From assembly GCA_017520425.1 (NCBI GenBank), contig JAFXFO010000022.1, positions 124,001-188,000 on the forward strand: a DNA stretch of 64,000 nt. The letters run 5' to 3'. The position numbers and the translations under genes were made by a program. This DNA comes from Lachnospiraceae bacterium. Its GTDB lineage: Bacteria; Bacillota; Clostridia; Lachnospirales; Lachnospiraceae. Numbering within the stretch: position 1 is the stretch's first letter; each line of letters begins with the position of its first letter. The notes under the pieces are model-generated. The model did no database searches. It saw nothing but the letters and a program-made list of their open reading frames with translations, and was not told the origin of the DNA. Of the stretch, positions 54,816-63,676 are shown piece by piece.

Positions 54816-55679
54816 TTAATTTTTTCCTACCAGATATAAGGATACTGTTAAGGTGCCGGTAGCATTATCGGCAATTGCTTCAATCTGCATGTTCCTGTCA
54901 TAGATATTTACAAACTTCAAATCCTTATAGCCCTGTGCAATGGCAGACTCCAAATGACGGGGTACATAATCCACCGGTAAAGAGTGGGGATATCTTTCCG
55001 TCGCAGGAAGTCCTGCACCTACCATGGCTGCGTAAAGAGTGGATGCTGTCTGGCAGATACCACCGCCGATTCCCATCACAATCTTACCACCGTAAATCTG
55101 CTCACCCATGCCGAAACCATTGTACCGGGTTCTGGGCAGTACTGCATTGCTAAAGGAGAATTCCTGTCCCGGTGCTAATACAATACCGTGAATACGCTCT
55201 GCCGCAGTTGTTACATTTATGGTTCTTTCCAGGCTTGGGTCATACACTGTAGTATAGGTACCTAAAAGAGTTTTGTCGGATGCTATGGTTATTTCCACCT
55301 TCTCTTTTGCGTTTCTCCCTTCTGCCTTACCATACTTCTCGTAATGGTCACAGTACAAAAGGTAATCACCGCCAAAGGCCAAACGCAAATCTCCGTAATT
55401 GTTCATATAGGTCACACAGTTGAACTCTTCACTGCCGAAACGGCCTTCCTTAATACCGTAATTCATATAATGCCGATACAATGCTTCCGGATCCATGCCG
55501 AATGCAGCCTGCAAATCCGGATAGGTATTATAATAAAATTCTGCATCAAAGGTCACTTTGCTAAAGGTATAAACATTATTTGCTTTTGCTGCCTCCGCAT
55601 TCATACTGCTGCTCCAAAACAGACATACACACAACACTGCCGCTAATACACTCTTAAATCCAATATATTTCTTCATCAT
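54816..55679 (-). CDS. VanW-family exported protein
   Basis: 287 aa. Signal peptide (about 1-30, ending NAEA), an N-terminal module of two similar stretches (FYYNTYPDLQAAFGMDPEAL and MNNYGDLRLAFGGDYLLY, about 45-115), then the VanW domain (about 140-260: APGQEFSFSN, GGKIVMGIGGGICQTASTLY, RYPHSLPVDYVP). VanW occurs in some vancomycin resistance clusters but is common in Clostridia without resistance; no other van gene is near. Confidence 0.85.
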   Translation of the reverse strand: MMKKYIGFKSVLAAVLCVCLFWSSSMNAEAAKANNVYTFSKVTFDAEFYYNTYPDLQAAFGMDPEALYRHYMNYGIKEGRFGSEEFNCVTYMNNYGDLRLAFGGDYLLYCDHYEKYGKAEGRNAKEKVEITIASDKTLLGTYTTVYDPSLERTINVTTAAERIHGIVLAPGQEFSFSNAVLPRTRYNGFGMGEQIYGGKIVMGIGGGICQTASTLYAAMVGAGLPATERYPHSLPVDYVPRHLESAIAQGYKDLKFVNIYDRNMQIEAIADNATGTLTVSLYLVGKN

Positions 55680-55702
55680 CTTTTCTATTCCTTATCTGTA
55701 AC

Positions 55703-56725
55703 TTATATCTTTTTTCCTGCCAGGATTTCCTTGTAATCCTGCAAATTCTTCTGTAATAATGCAGGGGTATCCAAGCCGTAAGGACATTTTACCTTACATT
55801 GTCCGCATTGTAAACACTTTTCAATCAACATCATCTTCCTCTGCCACTCTTCTGTCAACTGTGCTGCCTGTGGTGCACGACGAATCATCAGACTCATTCT
55901 GGCACTGTTGTTGATTTCAATGCCTACGGGGCAGGGCATACAATAGCCGCAACCTCTGCAAAATTCACCCAAAAGCTCCGTACGGTCCTTTTCGATTACC
56001 GCTTTCAGCTCTTCTGTCATAGCAGGCGGATTGTCAATATAGCTTAAGAATTCATCCAGCTCCGATTCCCTCTGCACGCCCCAGATAGGCAATACATGGT
56101 CATACTGTGCAAGATAAGCATAAGCTGCCGCCGAATTGGTAATCAAGCCACCGGACAGTGCCTTCATGGCGATAAAACCCATATCTGCCGCCTTACAGGC
56201 TTCTACGATTTCCAAATCCTTTTCCGTGGCCAAGTAACAGAAGGGGAACTGTAAGGTTTCATACAGTCCGCTTTCGATAGCTTCTTTCGCAACATGCAAA
56301 CGATGGTTGGTGATACCGATATGGCGCACCATGCCCTTGTCCCTGGCTTCCAGCATAGCTTCATACAGCCCGGTACCGTCTCCCGGCTTAGGACAAAAGC
56401 TTGGATTGTGAAACTGATAAATATCAATATAGTCGGTCTGTAAATTGTTCAAAGAGGTATGTAAATCCTTCCAAAAGCCTTCCGCCGTGGTAGCTCCTGT
56501 TTTGGTGGCTATATACACCTTTTCTCGCATACCTTTGAAGGCTTCACCCACCTTTTCCTCGCTGTCCGTATAAAAACGGGCAGTATCAAAAAAAGTTACG
56601 CCATGATCATAAGCCTTACGCAACAGCTTTACTGCTTCTTCTTTGCTGATTCTTTGTATAGGCAATGCACCAAAGGAATTTTTCTCCACGGTGATGCCTG
56701 TTTTTCCTAATGTTACTTGTACCAT
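55703..56725 (-). CDS. Aldo/keto reductase with C-terminal ferredoxin domain
   Basis: 340 aa. AKR barrel (about 1-250) with FDTARFYTDSEE (catalytic Tyr), IATKTG (Lys), and YQFHNPS (His). The C-terminus has two 4Fe-4S motifs, CRGCGYCMPCP and CLQCGQCKVKCP, so it likely passes electrons between iron-sulfur clusters and the barrel. Substrate unknown. Confidence 0.93.
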   Translation of the reverse strand: MVQVTLGKTGITVEKNSFGALPIQRISKEEAVKLLRKAYDHGVTFFDTARFYTDSEEKVGEAFKGMREKVYIATKTGATTAEGFWKDLHTSLNNLQTDYIDIYQFHNPSFCPKPGDGTGLYEAMLEARDKGMVRHIGITNHRLHVAKEAIESGLYETLQFPFCYLATEKDLEIVEACKAADMGFIAMKALSGGLITNSAAAYAYLAQYDHVLPIWGVQRESELDEFLSYIDNPPAMTEELKAVIEKDRTELLGEFCRGCGYCMPCPVGIEINNSARMSLMIRRAPQAAQLTEEWQRKMMLIEKCLQCGQCKVKCPYGLDTPALLQKNLQDYKEILAGKKI

Positions 56726-56735
56726 AATCTTCTCC

Positions 56736-57503
56736 TTAGTAATCTAAAACAATGGCAACCTGTTCCTTTTCGGCGAAGCAAACTGCCTGCCACAGAATGG
56801 AAAAGGCAAATTTCGCCAAGGATTCTGTAGAATAAATATTTCTCTTAGGCAGATATCGAAGCAAGCCTGTTCCGGTAATCTGTCCTTCTACCGGATAACC
56901 TTCTGTATTTATCCAATCCAATATGGTAGCTTCATCCGCCTGCCAGCAGGCCTCGTTAATCTTTTCCAGCTCATATTTCAGGCAGGCCACCGTACTCAGC
57001 ATACTTTCACGTCCATCCGGTAAGGGATACTTAAACACCAGCCTGTCCGCAATGGGCACATAGTGGCACACATTATTAAAGAGGGACCACTGACGATAGG
57101 AGGTACCATAAATCCCCATCACCTTTAATACGGCATGATAATCCGTATTTTTTTTATAATCCTTGGGAGAACGTACCTTTAACAGCTTTCCTGTTGCATA
57201 CAAAAGAAGTGCTCCGTACGCATCCCAGTCCGGCTTATGGGTATAATAAGGCTTGGTATCCCAATCATCCTGCCATTCTTTTGCGGATTCTGCTCCTGCG
57301 CTTTTCAGGGCATTCACCATCTGTTCCTGCCACAGCTTAACTACTTCCTCCGTTTCCGATGCGGAACCTTCATTTTCTTCCTGACCCGTAGGATGTATCT
57401 GCGTATACTGCATCCCGTTGGCTTCACAAAACTGCTGGGTAATCGTCTTCCAATTCCTCATATAGTACCTGCTAAGGGTACCTGCATAGATATCCAGTCC
57501 CAT
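56736..57503 (-). CDS. Hypothetical protein, family not recognised
   Basis: 255 aa, cytosolic. Begins MGLDIYAGTLSRYY and is rich in Trp and Tyr, with an acidic insert (ENEGSASETEEVV) near residue 50. The start at 57503 follows GGAGGGAAAG. Ends 10 bp before the aldo/keto reductase start and may share its transcript. I cannot name the fold. Confidence 0.75.
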   Translation of the reverse strand: MGLDIYAGTLSRYYMRNWKTITQQFCEANGMQYTQIHPTGQEENEGSASETEEVVKLWQEQMVNALKSAGAESAKEWQDDWDTKPYYTHKPDWDAYGALLLYATGKLLKVRSPKDYKKNTDYHAVLKVMGIYGTSYRQWSLFNNVCHYVPIADRLVFKYPLPDGRESMLSTVACLKYELEKINEACWQADEATILDWINTEGYPVEGQITGTGLLRYLPKRNIYSTESLAKFAFSILWQAVCFAEKEQVAIVLDY

Positions 57504-57530
57504 CTTTCCCTCCATCAAACAGTGCTTTAT

Positions 57531-57558
57531 ATAACAAAACCATCGGCACTACCGATGG
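57531..57558 (-). terminator. Intrinsic terminator of gpmI
   Basis: CCATCGG (57540-57546) / CCGATGG (57552-57558), then TTTTGTTAT on the minus strand. Confidence 0.75.
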
Positions 57559-57576
57559 CTTTGTATCGTTATCATC

Positions 57577-59118
57577 TTATTTCTTAATCAACAATGACTT
57601 ACCGGTCATTTCTACAGGCTGCTCCTTGCCCATGATTTCAATCAAGGTAGGAACGATATCAGCCAGACAACCATCTTCCTTCAGGGTGTATGCTTCATCA
57701 TAGTTTACCAAGATGAAAGGTACCTGATTGGTGGTATGTGCGGTAAAAGGTGCACCGGTTTCATAATCCAGCAACTGCTCTGCATTACCGTGGTCAGCAC
57801 AGATAAACATTACGCCGCCTACTTCTTTGATTGCATCTACAGCCTTGCCTACACACTCATCAACAGCTTCAACAGCCTTGATTGCAGCAGCTTCTACGCC
57901 GGTATGACCTACCATGTCAGGATTTGCAAAGTTGATGATGATTACATCATACTTATCTGCCTTGATAGCATCGGTTAATTTATCACAAACTTCGTAAGCA
58001 CTCATTTCAGGCTTCAAGTCATAGGTTGCTACATCCTTAGGAGAGTTTACAAGTACTCTGTCTTCGCCGGCATTAGGAGTTTCCACACCACCGTTGAAGA
58101 AGAAGGTTACATGCGCATACTTCTCGGTCTCAGCGATTCTCGCCTGGGTCATGTTATTTGCTGCCAACCACTCACCGAAGGTATTGGTTACGGAAACCTT
58201 GTGGAAAGCAACGTCCTTGTTCGGAATGGTAGGATCATAATCAGAGAAGCAAACAAAGGTAATATCCTTACGAACTCTGTCAAATCCCTTGAAATCATCA
58301 TCACAGAAGGCTCTGGTGATTTCTCTTGCACGGTCAGGACGGAAGTTAAAGAAGATTACGGAATCCTTATCTTCCACTACTGCTACCGGCTTGCCGTTTT
58401 CAACAGCACAGGTAGGCTTTACGAATTCATCGGTTTCATCCTTGTCGTAAGAAGCCTGGATACCGCAGATACCGCAAGCTGCAGTTAAGCCTTCGCCCTT
58501 GGTCATGGCATCATAAGCCAGCTTCACTCTGTCATAGTTGTTATCTCTGTCCATTGCGTAGTAACGACCCATAACGGATGCAATCTTACCTACGCCGATT
58601 TCTTCCATCTTATCAGCTAACTGGATTGCGAAATCCTTGCCGGATGCAGGAGGCGTGTCACGACCGTCTAAGAAGCAGTGAACATATACCTTCTCCAGAC
58701 CGTTTCTCTTTGCCAGCTCCAATAAACCATATAAATGGGTATTGTGGCTATGTACACCACCGTCTGATAAAAGACCCATTAAGTGCAATGCACTGTTGTT
58801 TGCCTTACAGTTCTCCACTGCCTTTAATAATGCAGGATTCTCAAAGAAGGTACCATCCATGATTTCCTTGGTGATACGGGTCAGCTCCTGGTATACAATA
58901 CGTCCTGCACCCATATTTAAGTGTCCTACTTCTGAGTTGCCCATCTGTCCGTCAGGAAGACCTACTGCCATACCGCTGGCATTACCTCTTACGAAAGGGC
59001 ACTCCTTCATCAATTTATCCATAACCGGGGTCTTACCCTGTGCTACAGCATTAGCCTCGGTCTTTTCATTCAAACCGTAACCGTCTAAAATCATCAAAAC
59101 TACAGGTTTCTTACTCAT
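57577..59118 (-). CDS. gpmI: Phosphoglycerate mutase, cofactor-independent
   Basis: 513 aa. Interconverts 3- and 2-phosphoglycerate using manganese. MILDGYG with the first metal Asp, catalytic Ser in MGNSEVGHLNMGAGR (near residue 62), VHCFLDGRDTPP, and the C-terminal metal sites IINFANPDMVGHTG and CADHGNAEQ. Own promoter and terminator. Confidence 0.97.
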   Translation of the reverse strand: MSKKPVVLMILDGYGLNEKTEANAVAQGKTPVMDKLMKECPFVRGNASGMAVGLPDGQMGNSEVGHLNMGAGRIVYQELTRITKEIMDGTFFENPALLKAVENCKANNSALHLMGLLSDGGVHSHNTHLYGLLELAKRNGLEKVYVHCFLDGRDTPPASGKDFAIQLADKMEEIGVGKIASVMGRYYAMDRDNNYDRVKLAYDAMTKGEGLTAACGICGIQASYDKDETDEFVKPTCAVENGKPVAVVEDKDSVIFFNFRPDRAREITRAFCDDDFKGFDRVRKDITFVCFSDYDPTIPNKDVAFHKVSVTNTFGEWLAANNMTQARIAETEKYAHVTFFFNGGVETPNAGEDRVLVNSPKDVATYDLKPEMSAYEVCDKLTDAIKADKYDVIIINFANPDMVGHTGVEAAAIKAVEAVDECVGKAVDAIKEVGGVMFICADHGNAEQLLDYETGAPFTAHTTNQVPFILVNYDEAYTLKEDGCLADIVPTLIEIMGKEQPVEMTGKSLLIKK

Positions 59119-59173
59119 AATTCCTCCATCCTTCTGCCATTGGCGAACTTTATTTTAACAATAAACCAAATGC

Positions 59174-59202
59174 ATTATACACTTTATTTTCTCAAGGTGC
59201 AA
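59174..59202 (-). promoter_or_regulatory. Promoter of gpmI
   Basis: Minus strand -35 TTGCAC (59197-59202), 17-bp spacer, -10 TATAAT (59174-59179). Confidence 0.75.
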
Positions 59203-59239
59203 CTGAAAAATATAGAATATGATAATTTTTTCACAACTA

Positions 59240-61657
59240 CTAATCAATCTTCAAAATCAGTCCCAACACTCTCTTGGCAGATATGAGCAATTCTTCTCTG
59301 GTAAGCACACCCATTTCCATGGCTTTCTTCACACGCTCCGGATATCCGTTTGCCATCTTCAAATCATTGCCGGCTTTGATTTCCTTATACTGCTCGCCTC
59401 TGGTCCACCAGTCCGTTGTCACCATACCGTCAAAGCCCCACTCATCACGCAAAATATCTTCTAACAGTTCGCGGCATTCGGATGCACGATGACCGTTAAT
59501 CATATTGTAAGAAGACATAATCGCCCAAGGTCCCGCTTCCTTTACAGCGATTTCAAAGCCCTTCAGATAGATTTCACGCAAAGCTCTCTCGGATGCTCTG
59601 GAATCACTATGTTTACGGTTAGTCTCTTTGTTATTGGCTGCTAAATGCTTGATGGTAGCCGCCATATTCTGAGACTGAATACCGCGCACCATGGCTGCAC
59701 CTATTTTACCGGTAAGGAAGGGATCCTCAGAATAATATTCAAAATTACGTCCGCACAAAGGATTTCTGTGGATGTTCATAGCCGGGGTCAGCCATACGGA
59801 CAAATTATTCTCCTTTAACTCCTTACTTCCTGCAGTACCAACTTTTTCCACCAGTTCCTCATTCCAGGTACATGCCAGTAAAGTGGCACAGGGCCATGCA
59901 GTAGTATAAATATCGAAGCCCTCATTAATACGCACGCCCGCAGGACCATCCGCGGTCATAAGATTGGGCACACCATACTCCGGCAAATTACCGATACCAA
60001 AGGTATTGGCCACACCCAGATTAGGCTGTCCTCCCAGTAAATGGATTAAATCCTCATCGGACAGTTGCTCCACAAATTCATCCAGGGTGATTTTGCCCTC
60101 AGCTACCTCTATCAGGAAATGACTTCCCTTTTTATAGGCATCCAGCATAAAGCAACCGGCACGTCCACGTACAGCCGGCAAAATTCCTTCATCCGTACCG
60201 GGTATCATTTTTTCAAAGATGCAGGCATTAGGGTCATTGGGTTCGCCTAATGGAAGTTCTTCATAGGTACCGTCTGCCAGAATACGCTTCTTAAGCTGTG
60301 TCGGTACTAATTTCGCAGAAAGCTGCTCTACCACTTGATTTTCTGATACAATGTAACTCCAATCTGCCTTCACCACGTCACGCACACTGGTCCCCACATA
60401 AATACCATATTCTCCGGCTTCCAGCACATAAGCAGACTTAGCCACCTTGCCCAAATCGTCATAGGAAGCCAGGGAAGCCTTTGTGAAGCGAAGCTCCAGT
60501 TCCTGTGCTTCTCCCGGCTGTAGCAGCTTGGTCTTTGCAAAGGCCTTTAACTCCTTTGCCGGCTTCTGCAAAAGGCCCTGAGGCGCGCTTGTATACACCT
60601 GCACTACCTCTTTACCCGCATTGGAACCGGTATTGGTCACCTTTAAGGAAACCTTAATGCATTCACCACCTTCGCTGGCCTTGATATTTTCCAAAGCAAA
60701 ATCCGTATATGAAAGACCATAACCGAAGGGATAACATACCTTCTCTTTCGCCTCTGCAAAGGTCTCAAAATAACGGTATCCCACATACACATCATCCGTA
60801 TAATCCACATAATCAAATGATTCGTGGAAATTCTCCGTAGACAAATAATCCTCTATGGAAGCCGCTAAGGTATCGGAAAGCTTACCGCTGGGAGACACCT
60901 TACCCATCAATATTTCAGCTGTAGCGAGGCCGCCTTCCATACCGCCCTGCCATGCCACCAAAGCAGCTGCCAGCTTATCATCGCGCTGAATCCAGGAGGT
61001 ATCCATCATACCACCTACATTTAATACCACCACGATATCAGCAAAAGCTTCCTCCACCCGGGCAATCATCTCTTCCTCTTCCTTGGTAAGATAGAAATCC
61101 CCTTTAGGGAAAATGCGACCACTTATGGCAGGCATACTTTCTGCATCGGATTTCCAGGGATTGTATTCTTCCTCACATTCTATGTCGGAACGGTCCCAGC
61201 CCTCTCCGGAAAAACGGCTGATTACCACAATGGCAGTATCTGCAAAGGCTCTTGCATCCTGCACCTGCTGTTCTGTAATGGCCGGTTCCACAGTCATACC
61301 CGGCACTGCGCCCTCCGCATACTGCTTTTCCACATTTGTCCGATAATACTCTGCCAAAGGTTCGAATATCTCTACTTCCTTCAGCTCCTTTAACCCCTCA
61401 TAGAGATTGCGTACATAAGCGGAATGTACATCGCCGCTTCCGCCGCCGCCTTTCACATAGTCAAAGGTACCCTTACCAAACAATGCCACCTTCGCCCCAC
61501 TCTTTAAAGGAAGTCTGTTGTTCTCATTCTTCAGAAGCACCATACCTTCTGTTGCTGCTTCCTTCGACAATAAAACATGTTCCTTACATGCCGTTACATA
61601 CTTGCCATTCTCCAATGGTAAATTGGGTTGATGATTTGCTCTTGCCCATCTTTTCAT
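59240..61657 (-). CDS. GH3 beta-glucosidase with reversed domain order
   Basis: 805 aa, no signal peptide, so likely cytosolic. The order is inverted from standard GH3: the alpha/beta sandwich comes first (EGMVLLKNENNRLPL, AIVVISRFSGEG, about 30-300), then a fibronectin-III-like part (YPFGYGLSYTDF, about 310-430), and the TIM barrel last (about 530-800: LMTADGPAGVR, RNPLCGRNFEYYSEDP, IKHLAANNKE). The nucleophile is the Asp of VTTDWW near residue 749. This permuted form is known for beta-glucosidases of Butyrivibrio and Ruminococcus. Confidence 0.93.
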   Translation of the reverse strand: MKRWARANHQPNLPLENGKYVTACKEHVLLSKEAATEGMVLLKNENNRLPLKSGAKVALFGKGTFDYVKGGGGSGDVHSAYVRNLYEGLKELKEVEIFEPLAEYYRTNVEKQYAEGAVPGMTVEPAITEQQVQDARAFADTAIVVISRFSGEGWDRSDIECEEEYNPWKSDAESMPAISGRIFPKGDFYLTKEEEEMIARVEEAFADIVVVLNVGGMMDTSWIQRDDKLAAALVAWQGGMEGGLATAEILMGKVSPSGKLSDTLAASIEDYLSTENFHESFDYVDYTDDVYVGYRYFETFAEAKEKVCYPFGYGLSYTDFALENIKASEGGECIKVSLKVTNTGSNAGKEVVQVYTSAPQGLLQKPAKELKAFAKTKLLQPGEAQELELRFTKASLASYDDLGKVAKSAYVLEAGEYGIYVGTSVRDVVKADWSYIVSENQVVEQLSAKLVPTQLKKRILADGTYEELPLGEPNDPNACIFEKMIPGTDEGILPAVRGRAGCFMLDAYKKGSHFLIEVAEGKITLDEFVEQLSDEDLIHLLGGQPNLGVANTFGIGNLPEYGVPNLMTADGPAGVRINEGFDIYTTAWPCATLLACTWNEELVEKVGTAGSKELKENNLSVWLTPAMNIHRNPLCGRNFEYYSEDPFLTGKIGAAMVRGIQSQNMAATIKHLAANNKETNRKHSDSRASERALREIYLKGFEIAVKEAGPWAIMSSYNMINGHRASECRELLEDILRDEWGFDGMVTTDWWTRGEQYKEIKAGNDLKMANGYPERVKKAMEMGVLTREELLISAKRVLGLILKID

Positions 61658-61737
61658 AATGTTTTGGTATAATCCTTATTAAGGGCGGATTACTTTTCCT
61701 TTCCTTGTTTTATGTTTTGTAATTGGTCGCTCCAATA

Positions 61738-62109
61738 TTATTCTTCTATAAGTTCCTCAAATGCCTTCATACTATCAGCCTTTGCAGCCAACTTGTGCCA
61801 CTTGGATAATACTTCTGTTTGATTCTCCCCTAAAATCCTATCCTTTAATTCTTCCGAAACTTCTCCCAACTCATCTAATAGTTCCAAAATAGACATGGCC
61901 TTTCCTTGAGTTATTCCATACTCCAATCCCTCTTCATATCCTTCCCTTCGCAGGTTCGCCAGATGCAATTCTTCATTGTACTCAAATATACTCATTTCAA
62001 AAGCCTCCGCACGGTTCTTCTTTAAGAAATCCGCTAAAATATCCTCTTTGATACATTCGGTAATCGCCTGCTCTACAGCCTCCTCTATGGGCATCTGTAA
62101 AGCTTTCAT
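61738..62109 (-). pseudogene. C-terminal remnant of an Rpn-type recombination-promoting nuclease
   Basis: About 123 aa. MPIEEAVEQAITECIKEDIL, FLKKNRAEAFEMSIFEYNEE and YEEGLEYGITQGKAMSILE match the tail of Lachnospiraceae Rpn/PD-(D/E)XK transposase-like proteins (usually near 300 aa). The whole nuclease domain is absent. A GGAGGGTACAAG site before ATG 62109 means a short protein could still be made. Confidence 0.65.
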
Positions 62110-62230
62110 CTTGTACCCTCCTATGGCAGGAGCATACCCTTTCAGAAACCTCCTGCTTTTACTTATAATGTGAATTAAAAGCATGAATTTTCTGAAACAT
62201 AATAGAACATGAGATCCTTAAGAATAAAAG

Positions 62231-62268
62231 AAAATATGCTTTGCATTCAGTATAACGCAAAGCATATG
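62231..62268 (-). terminator. Terminator after the Rhs fragment
   Basis: Perfect 11-bp stem ATATGCTTTGC (62235-62245) / GCAAAGCATAT (62258-62268) with TTTTCTTTTATT following on the minus strand. Confidence 0.8.
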
Positions 62269-62285
62269 GTGGTGCAAGTAAATTT

Positions 62286-62765
62286 CTATTCAATTATTGT
62301 AGATTTTTTATCCATTATATTACTGCTCTGGTCTGCAGTCACTGCCCTGCGGCCGGTGATACTGTGATACATGTTGTAGGTGATGTGTGTCTGGGTACCG
62401 TTTCTGTCTGTCATGCTTACCAGACGTTTTTCCCTGTCGTAGCCGAAGCTTTCACGGGCTCCCAGCTGGTCTATGCGGGATATCATGTTACCATTTAAGT
62501 CATAGCCGTATAGGACTGCATGGCCTTCCCCGTCCTCAGCTCGCAGGATATTGCCCATGTAGTCGTATGCATACTTCTCCATGGTTCCATCCGGCTTTTT
62601 CACGCCCGTAATCCTGCCCCAGCTGTCCAGCATAAAGCCTGTGGTATTGGACATTCCGTCTGTCAGTCCTATGATATTGCCCATGGCATCATAGCGGTAG
62701 CTCTGAGAACTGCCACCCATGGTCAGGGCATGGATTCTACGGCCTGCCAGGTCGTAGAAATTCTT
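62286..62765 (-). pseudogene. Orphan Rhs/YD-repeat core fragment
   Basis: About 159 codons open from just after the previous stop (KNFYDLAGRRIHALTMGGSS) with at least four YD repeats: YRYDAMGNIIGL, DSWGRITGV, YDYMGNILRA, YGYDLNGNMISRID, YDREKRLVSM. No start of its own; the first ATG is at 62720. It loses the Rhs pattern in the last 30 residues. Same reading frame as the gene upstream, separated only by its TAA. Confidence 0.85.
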
Positions 62766-63131
62766 TTAATCGTACGCTTCTACAGAAAAATATGTTTTTT
62801 TCGAAACATACTTTCCTTTTTCTTTTATTACTTTTTTCGTTTCTCTTGCCAGTTTCTTTAATTGTGCATATCTATTACTACTTCCGAATGCCTTCAAATA
62901 CTCTAATATCATTGGCTTTAGCCTTTCATCGTGTACAGTAAATGAATAATAATCATCCCTAAAGTTATCAGTATTTTTATCACATACTGTCACTCGTACT
63001 CCCAAGTCAATAAATTCACCATCATCAAACAGGTTAACCAACACTTCGAATATTTTATCATCCGGATATTCCATTATTTTTTCACAAAAAGTATCAACAC
63101 TTTCCAAAATAGCTTGCAATATGCCTTCCAC
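62766..63131 (-). CDS. Small protein, candidate second immunity gene
   Basis: 121 aa, no recognised family. Starts at GTG 63131, overlapping the TAG stop of the upstream gene (TAGTG) with GGAGG ten bases before it. Acidic first half (LFDDGEFIDLGVRVTVCDKN) and a basic helical end. Position in the toxin locus suggests immunity or a displaced piece of it. Confidence 0.6.
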   Translation of the reverse strand: MEGILQAILESVDTFCEKIMEYPDDKIFEVLVNLFDDGEFIDLGVRVTVCDKNTDNFRDDYYSFTVHDERLKPMILEYLKAFGSSNRYAQLKKLARETKKVIKEKGKYVSKKTYFSVEAYD

Positions 63132-63661
63132 TAATTCTCTGCCTCCGAATCCCATACAAGTTCAAAATTCACACCTTGCATTCCCAATTCATTTATTAGA
63201 GAAACAAACTTTTCTGTATAAAATAAAGGCGACAAAACACCATGATTCATTTCTGCCTTAATAACAAGCCTGTTATCAATCCCACATGCACTAAGCTCAT
63301 CTTCATTAAATACATAATGCATTTCTATTCCTTTTTGCAAATTACATGTTAATTTATCTGCTTTGATTCCATGTACAAGATAAAATAATTTTTTCCCTTT
63401 TTTAGCTGGTAACAATTCTATTTCATCAAAATTTATTTGTTCCTTTATCCTTTCCACTGAATCTTCACTCATTAATAAATGACTCATAGGAAGCCAACAA
63501 AATGCTAAATCTGCATCTTTATTCTTATATGTTTCAGTCATTTTCTTTGTTTCCCATTTGTCCGCTAATTGCTTAACTTCCTTACACTCTTCATGTTCAT
63601 CATATCCCTTCATTGAATATGAAGTGAAATTATCATTAACTCTAATTCTGTAAAGTTTCAT
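63131..63661 (-). CDS. Candidate immunity protein for the AHH toxin (DUF1629/Imm11-like)
   Basis: 176 aa, soluble. Pattern MKLYRIRVN at the start, IDNRLVIKAEMNHG, and a terminal KFVSLINELGMQGVNFELVW that resembles the DUF1629-type immunity fold. 15 bp downstream of the toxin stop with AGGAG before the ATG, the standard place for an immunity gene. The family assignment is tentative. Confidence 0.65.
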   Translation of the reverse strand: MKLYRIRVNDNFTSYSMKGYDEHEECKEVKQLADKWETKKMTETYKNKDADLAFCWLPMSHLLMSEDSVERIKEQINFDEIELLPAKKGKKLFYLVHGIKADKLTCNLQKGIEMHYVFNEDELSACGIDNRLVIKAEMNHGVLSPLFYTEKFVSLINELGMQGVNFELVWDSEAEN

Positions 63662-63676
63662 TTTATTTTTCTCCTA

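Noticed and set aside
54816-55679. Vancomycin resistance locus
   Set aside because: Only a VanW-domain protein is present; no vanA/B/H/X/R/S-type genes. VanW alone is common in Clostridia.
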